A DNA stretch of 64,000 bases. It comes from Candidatus Nanoarchaeia archaeon. Its GTDB lineage: Archaea > Nanobdellota > Nanobdellia > Woesearchaeales > SKIA01. The notes beneath the pieces are model-generated. The model saw only the letters and a program-made list of their open reading frames with translations, was not told the origin of the DNA and searched no databases. The stretch spans positions 184,660 to 248,659 of the forward strand of contig JANQNG010000031.1 of NCBI GenBank assembly GCA_028279685.1, written 5' to 3'. Positions 58,817 through 64,000 of this stretch are shown one piece after another; the stretch's first letter is position 1; each line of letters starts with the position of its first letter. The translations under genes and the position numbers were made by a program.

Positions 58817-61800
58817 ATGAAGAAAGAGGTGTTATTAGTACTGTTCTTACTTGTTTTACCTCTAGTTTTTGCTGATACGAACTGCCTTCTTTCTGATGTG
58901 GGATTCACCTGGCAAGTCAATGTTACCAATGATACTACCTGCATTAATCAAAATATCACACTTTCTGGCAATCTCAGCATTATGGGAAATCTCACACTCA
59001 TTAATACAAATATCACTCTCCAGAACAACGGAAGCAACGGCACCTTTGGTATTATCATCAATAATACTGGTTTTCTTAATATCACAGGAAATTCCACTAT
59101 TACAAACAACGTAACAAATGATGATGCACGGTTCTTCTTCATTGTTGATGAAGGCGCCAATCTCACCATGAGAAATGCATCAGTATCAAGAGTTGGCTGG
59201 GATAATGAAACAGCGAATGGAACTGGTATTGAGGTGTACTCAAATACTTTGAATATCTCAAACAGTTACATCACCAACTCACACTATGGGCTGCATCTTT
59301 ATACCAATGCGAATGTATCACATATGACCTTCTCCAACAATGTTCTTGATATGATGATAAATCATTCATTGTCCAGTTACTTGCTCAATGTATCGACATC
59401 AACGAGCACCGTTACCGTTGCAAAAGCCACTATATCTTTAGTAAATTCAACTATCTATGAACTAATCTCTAACGGCACGAGTCTTATTACTGACAGCACA
59501 CTTACCATTTATGGCGCAAATAATGTTAGATCATTAATCAATAACGCAACAATATCATTCTTCTATCTGTATGACAACAGCAGCATGAACATCTCCAATA
59601 CAAGCATTAATTTTATTGATGTCCGTAATCAGAACAACACGCTGCTGTTCTCAGGAACAAGCAGCATTACCACACTAACTATGACCACAACTGGTACTTC
59701 AAATATCACGCTTCTTGGAAATATGAGTATCAGCAATCCAATAATACAAACAAACAACACAGTTTCTAGAGAGTATCCATTCTTCATCTATAATGAAACC
59801 GGACAAAGTATTGCTGCAGCAAATCTCAGCATCAATTCATCGACGAACAACACCATCTTCAACATCACACTTGATGCTAATGGTTATGGTGTTCTTAATC
59901 TCTCTTGGAACAGAGCAAATTATCAGAACGTTTACAACATCACCATCTGGAATGGTACAAACTACACAGTCATAGGAAGCATCAGTGCGACATCAACGAC
60001 ACCAATCAATCTCATGTATGACAACAACGTGCCTTCTATCACCTCGGCGAACCTCCTGTCCGATCGTTACCTCGGTAGTGGACAAGTCGTAAACTACACT
60101 GTCGAGGTGGGCGGCGAAGGCAACACCACATTAGCATCAGTGACAGCAGATGGCAACAGCTTATCTTGGGATGGAGCATATTGGCATGGTCTTGGTGCTA
60201 TAAGCAACACATTATACTACAACACTTCAATAGGTTATATTACTGTTATTGCAACAGATAATGGAGGCAACACAGACACCTACAACGACACAAATTATAC
60301 CTATGATGCAACAAATCCTGTTCTCAATACTACGTTGATTGGTAATGACACTTTGTTCTCAGGCATTACCATGAACTCCTCCAACCCTTGGTTTGTCATC
60401 AACTGGAGCATCTATGATGACAATATTTCTTACACAAGAATGCTGCTCGATGATACGGTTATCTACACCAACACAAGCTCAGGGCTGAGTGGTGTAAATC
60501 TTTCTGAATCTGTAAACACCAGCATTGCTTCAGGTCAGCACATACTTAAACTTGAAACAATGGATGAAGCAAACAATAGCTATAGTAGCACATACGCATT
60601 AACCATTAATGTTCCCTTAGATGCAACAAACTTCACAAGCAATATTACCTCTTCCGACCAGAACATCAGCAACACAAGCCTCTTCATTAATGGTATTGAT
60701 TACTCATCGAATGACACCTACATCAATGGAACAGTGAATATCATCATCAAAACAAACACTACTACTGCAGGATTCAATACAACCATCAATTTCAGTTTCA
60801 CAGGAACCGAAGCAAACTGGAATTACACCAATTTTAGCATTGACATCGATAATACCTCAACACTGGCCACGACTATTGAAAGTGAAATTAATATGAATAT
60901 TGACAGGATGCTTGTCTTTGAAACACTCAACAATTTCCTCGCAAATAGCAGCTTCGGGCTATCATACATACAATTCAACGAGCCGACTGGTGGGAAGAAT
61001 GTATTCTATGTTGCAGATGAAGATGGCAACACTTTGTATCATTTGCTGCAATGCTCAAACAATACTGCACCAAGTTCTATAAGCAGCGAATCTGCTTCCT
61101 GCTTTACGAACAACACACAGAACACAACCGTATATCTAAATCATTTCTCTGGTGCTGTTTTGGCAGATGATACTCAGGCTCCTGAAGTTAACTTTAATGC
61201 TCCTCTAACAAATCACTCCCAATATAATGATAGTTTTATGACGGTTATGTTCAATGTGACCGAGCCTAATAATGCATCGAACTTCTGTTCCTGGAATATC
61301 ACAAACTCATCAGGAGATAATATCACACAAGATTATGATTATCAATCACTTCAATCACCTGTTTCATATTATTCCTCTAGCGACGGCATCAATCATGCAT
61401 TCAGTGCAGGTCTTACTGAATTTTTCTCAGGTGATCATGTACTACACATTCTTTGTAACGATACAGGAAGTAGAACAACACAATTCGATATCAATTTCAG
61501 CATCAATGATAATTCTACTCCAGCCATCTCCGTAACTGAGTATACGCCAACAACCACAACAGGTAGGATTACATGGAGTGCCAACGAGTATTTCAATAAC
61601 TTCTCATTGTACTATGGCACTTCTTCTCCTGGAACCAGTCTTGCTAATTCGTCAAGCAATGGATCAACAAACACCTCAGGAAGTCATCATTTCACAAGTC
61701 TTAGTGCAGGAACCACTTATTACTACAACCTAACGGTCTGTGATATCAACAATAACTGCGGCTATTACGCTGATAGTTTCACCACTGAGTCCTCCTCTAA

Positions 61801-63163
61801 CAACGATGATAACAATGATGATGGAGGGGGAGGAGGCGGTGGCGGAGGAGGAGGTAACACAAGTGGTTATACCACTCAAGCCACAATACTTACAAAACTT
61901 ATCTCTATGATTACACCAGGTGAGGAGATCTCCTTTACCTTAGATAGCGATGCTATTGCATTCGAAAGAATAAGAGCAAACGCAATAGGCCAAGGAGTTA
62001 ATGTGTTACTCAAGGTAACTGCAACCGATGATAATCCTGTAGGAACCGCTCTAACAGGAAAAGAAATCTATCAATATGTTACTGCCACTCATGAAAACTG
62101 GGGAAGTGAAAAGATAGGCGAGACCACTATTGATTTCGCTGTCCCTGTAACTTGGTTCACCGATGTTGGTGTTGAGCGAAGCGCTATAGGATTATATCGA
62201 TATGAAAATGGTGAATGGAGACTCTATCCTGCAATGCAAGTAACCACAACAGGCACTGAAGTAAAATATCGATCGACTATTACAGGACTCTCTACTTTTG
62301 CCATCGCTGCAATTAAAGCAGGAAATTATGGAGGAAACGCTCCTGATGCTCTTGAGAATCCAATAACAGGCGCTACAACACAACAAACAGGCGGAAGCGC
62401 AACATCTTCAGACAATGTTGGGTCAACAACAGAAGATATTGAAGATCCCCCATCAAAAGGAATGAGCAACACCATAATTTTTATTGTTGTTTTTGTTGTT
62501 ATTGCAGGAGGTATTGTTGCTGTAATCGCATTTAAACTGAGTAAAGGAAAATCGGAACTTGATCAATTTGTCGAGAAAAAAATGGAAAAAAATCTTTTAG
62601 AAAGTAAAGATTCTGTCAGGAAAGAGCAGCTTTTGACAAAAGAAACAAAACCAGGAGGAGAGCAAAAACAACCTCCACAGACTATTAGAATTCATATCGA
62701 TGAACTTGACCAAGTAAAAGCATACGTTGACAAAGAAAGAGCAAAAAGTATTGATGATAAGACTATTCATGACGTATTAATTAATGCAGGTTGGAGTGAA
62801 GAGACTATTCATCTTGTCATTGATAATATGCACCCACCACATGATCAGGTCGAGATTCTCGAAAACTACGTAAAGAATTGCATGCAGAGAAATCTTACTG
62901 AACGGCAAATCAAAGAAATTCTCTTGAACGTTGGATGGAATTATTCAACAATCAACCTTGTGTTCCACGAAATGCATAATCCTCCTGCCAACATAGAGAA
63001 AATAGAGCATTATGTGCAGGATTGTGTTGATAAAGGAATCTCTTCAGATCAGATTAAAGAAGCTTTACTTAAAGTAGGATGGGACGCTAGCGTCGTTAGT
63101 GATGCTTTATCTACTGTGCTAGAACATAAGAACTCAATGGATTTCGATTTGGGGAACTTCTGA
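58817..63163 (+). CDS. giant surface protein with PGF-pre-PGF domain and triple UBA-like cytoplasmic repeat
   Basis: 1448 aa, GGAGGATC before the ATG. Signal peptide about 1-19 (EVLLVLFLLVLPLVFA). Residues about 30-330 are Asn/Thr/Ser-rich repeats of a beta-helix type (ITLSGNLSIMGNLTLIN). Ig-like modules follow, then a fibronectin-type module (about 905-990) and a poly-Gly linker (1004-1014). About 1015-1165 is a PGF-pre-PGF-type domain (GLYRYENGEWRLYPAMQV, STFAIAAI). A transmembrane helix lies at about 1218-1243 (IIFIVVFVVIAGGIVAVIAF). The tail has three repeats of about 45 residues (about 1299, 1348 and 1398: DKTIHDVLINAGWSEE, TERQIKEILLNVGWNYS, SSDQIKEALLKVGWDAS). It has an internal anchor instead of the usual archaeosortase PGF tail. 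Confidence 0.82.
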   Translation: MKKEVLLVLFLLVLPLVFADTNCLLSDVGFTWQVNVTNDTTCINQNITLSGNLSIMGNLTLINTNITLQNNGSNGTFGIIINNTGFLNITGNSTITNNVTNDDARFFFIVDEGANLTMRNASVSRVGWDNETANGTGIEVYSNTLNISNSYITNSHYGLHLYTNANVSHMTFSNNVLDMMINHSLSSYLLNVSTSTSTVTVAKATISLVNSTIYELISNGTSLITDSTLTIYGANNVRSLINNATISFFYLYDNSSMNISNTSINFIDVRNQNNTLLFSGTSSITTLTMTTTGTSNITLLGNMSISNPIIQTNNTVSREYPFFIYNETGQSIAAANLSINSSTNNTIFNITLDANGYGVLNLSWNRANYQNVYNITIWNGTNYTVIGSISATSTTPINLMYDNNVPSITSANLLSDRYLGSGQVVNYTVEVGGEGNTTLASVTADGNSLSWDGAYWHGLGAISNTLYYNTSIGYITVIATDNGGNTDTYNDTNYTYDATNPVLNTTLIGNDTLFSGITMNSSNPWFVINWSIYDDNISYTRMLLDDTVIYTNTSSGLSGVNLSESVNTSIASGQHILKLETMDEANNSYSSTYALTINVPLDATNFTSNITSSDQNISNTSLFINGIDYSSNDTYINGTVNIIIKTNTTTAGFNTTINFSFTGTEANWNYTNFSIDIDNTSTLATTIESEINMNIDRMLVFETLNNFLANSSFGLSYIQFNEPTGGKNVFYVADEDGNTLYHLLQCSNNTAPSSISSESASCFTNNTQNTTVYLNHFSGAVLADDTQAPEVNFNAPLTNHSQYNDSFMTVMFNVTEPNNASNFCSWNITNSSGDNITQDYDYQSLQSPVSYYSSSDGINHAFSAGLTEFFSGDHVLHILCNDTGSRTTQFDINFSINDNSTPAISVTEYTPTTTTGRITWSANEYFNNFSLYYGTSSPGTSLANSSSNGSTNTSGSHHFTSLSAGTTYYYNLTVCDINNNCGYYADSFTTESSSNNDDNNDDGGGGGGGGGGGNTSGYTTQATILTKLISMITPGEEISFTLDSDAIAFERIRANAIGQGVNVLLKVTATDDNPVGTALTGKEIYQYVTATHENWGSEKIGETTIDFAVPVTWFTDVGVERSAIGLYRYENGEWRLYPAMQVTTTGTEVKYRSTITGLSTFAIAAIKAGNYGGNAPDALENPITGATTQQTGGSATSSDNVGSTTEDIEDPPSKGMSNTIIFIVVFVVIAGGIVAVIAFKLSKGKSELDQFVEKKMEKNLLESKDSVRKEQLLTKETKPGGEQKQPPQTIRIHIDELDQVKAYVDKERAKSIDDKTIHDVLINAGWSEETIHLVIDNMHPPHDQVEILENYVKNCMQRNLTERQIKEILLNVGWNYSTINLVFHEMHNPPANIEKIEHYVQDCVDKGISSDQIKEALLKVGWDASVVSDALSTVLEHKNSMDFDLGNF

Positions 63164-63289
63164 TTATGAGTAAATAAATATTATTATGTTTGATTATTTT
63201 ATTTCCATACCGAAAATATTAATTCATTATTACTTTTGCGTAGTTACAAATCGAAAGTTTTATATATGATGAATGTGTGTAATGGTAGT

Positions 63290-64000
63290 ATGGAAAGTGT
63301 TGCTTTGGCTAATCTGTTTTTTGAAGATCAGGAAGATGATAGCTCTGAGGAGTTAGAGAGTGAGTCTTTTGAGGATTTGTTGGATGATGTTTGTCGTGTT
63401 AGGACGCTTTCTCCTCATTTGGATGAGTTGCTTTGGAAGGTGGAGAGGAAGCGTTTTTTTAATGGGTTTAGTCCTTGGGCTGAGGTTAAGAGTAAGATTG
63501 CTGGGAAGTTAGAAGGATTAAATACATACATTAAGCCAGTGACTAATGTATTGAATAAGTTTGGGAGGAAAGTGAAAAAAGATTTGGATGGTAGTTTTCT
63601 TTCAAGGTTTGGTTGGTATGCTGATTATGTTGCTGGGAAGAATTTAGGTATTACGCTTGGATTTGTTGGTGATCGTGTTGATGAGGATGCTGGTTTGTTG
63701 TATGACACGTTTGATGAGGTTATTGGTGCTGATTATCGTGAACTTAAACGAGCTATTCGGAATGGCAGATTAGTGGGATCTTTGAAGGAAGCTGTTCAGA
63801 ATTATCGTGATTTTACGCCTGGGCAGAAAGTTGCGTTTATGAATTATGCTTGGATTGCTTGTGCTGCGAGTTTAGGTGTTGTTGTTGGTGATGCTTTTGG
63901 TCAGAATAGTGTTTCTGGTACGGTGTTGGATGAGCATGGGTATCCTGTGATGGAGCAGGTGCATGTGTTGTTGAATTATGATGGTGAGCCTGCTGGTGAG
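63290..64000 (+). CDS. exported or membrane protein, partial (C-terminus beyond right edge)
   Basis: 237 codons to the window edge from the ATG at 63290 (MESVALANLFFEDQEDDSSE); an in-frame ATG at 63269 is near the TATA box TTTATATAT (about 63258-63267), which favours a leaderless 63290. The first 50 residues are acidic, the next 140 mixed helical (RFFNGFSPWAEVKSKIAGKL). A weak hydrophobic helix lies near 190-207 (YAWIACAASLGVVVGDAFG), followed by SGTVLDEHGYPVMEQVHVLL, the start of a carboxypeptidase-regulatory-like beta domain. No family found. The coding strand is strikingly rich in G and T and poor in C, unlike its neighbours. Confidence 0.6.
   Translation, partial: MESVALANLFFEDQEDDSSEELESESFEDLLDDVCRVRTLSPHLDELLWKVERKRFFNGFSPWAEVKSKIAGKLEGLNTYIKPVTNVLNKFGRKVKKDLDGSFLSRFGWYADYVAGKNLGITLGFVGDRVDEDAGLLYDTFDEVIGADYRELKRAIRNGRLVGSLKEAVQNYRDFTPGQKVAFMNYAWIACAASLGVVVGDAFGQNSVSGTVLDEHGYPVMEQVHVLLNYDGEPAGE

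Noticed and set aside
1..64000. tRNA, rRNA or CRISPR array
   Set aside because: No T-loop consensus (GGTTCGAATCC type) with a cloverleaf and no evenly spaced direct repeats with unique spacers were found on either strand by reading.

Overview
The window looks like a chromosome segment of an uncultivated DPANN-type archaeon, most like a Woesearchaeota or Pacearchaeota member. This is inferred from gene content and promoter style; no rRNA or tRNA gene lies in the window to confirm it. Archaeal markers are a Pelota (Dom34) gene, a HerA-type ATPase, an RPA-like double OB-fold protein, two TrmB-family regulators, a class III (pilin-type) signal peptide, a PGF-pre-PGF-type surface domain, and TATA boxes placed about 25-28 nt before many start codons (leaderless transcripts). 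DNA is AT-rich and genes are tightly packed on both strands.

Layout. 0-9 kb: a partial GNAT acetyltransferase (-), an AT-rich gap with two perfect dyads, then a four-gene + operon (winged-helix regulator, PKD surface protein, alpha-toroid surface protein, coiled membrane protein). 9-17.4 kb (-): two very large cadherin/Ig-like surface proteins, each preceded by overlapping mini-genes (two ribbon-helix-helix proteins; one 86-94 aa unknown) and by palindromic operator candidates, then two smaller Ig-like exported proteins. 17.4-21.4 kb: a lectin-like gene between two copies of a promoter repeat, a methyltransferase, two exported proteins, ScpB and a PRC-barrel protein. 21.7-29 kb (-): a five-gene envelope cluster with three paralogous lipoproteins and a five-helix membrane protein. 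29-37 kb: Pelota, small unknowns, a pilin/LamG pair, the RPA-like protein and a DUF1461 membrane protein pair. 37-44.5 kb: a Tyr/His-rich secreted peptide, a 1794-aa acidic repeat protein and an FN3 membrane protein. 44.5-58.7 kb: housekeeping and defence-like genes (HerA ATPase, HicBA, Fic, AsnRS, TrmB, CPBP protease, winged-helix/RelE-like pair, XTP pyrophosphatase). 58.8-64 kb: a 1448-aa PGF-pre-PGF surface protein and a partial gene with a very different base skew.

The main theme is the cell envelope: roughly half of the DNA encodes exported or membrane proteins. Three surface-protein operons begin with a small regulator or mini-gene overlapping the surface gene, suggesting local, possibly switchable control. 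Four proteins share a cytoplasmic helical domain of about 40 residues.

The most unusual noncoding signal is a family of about 100-bp imperfect inverted repeats (at least five clear copies and one doubtful) between 18.8 and 37.0 kb, always beside a gene 3' end. Their arms differ in sequence between copies but stay paired, and they keep an asymmetric conserved motif next to the terminal stem. A separate 129-bp hairpin forms the predicted leader of asnS. No tRNA, rRNA, CRISPR array, transposase or integrase was seen.
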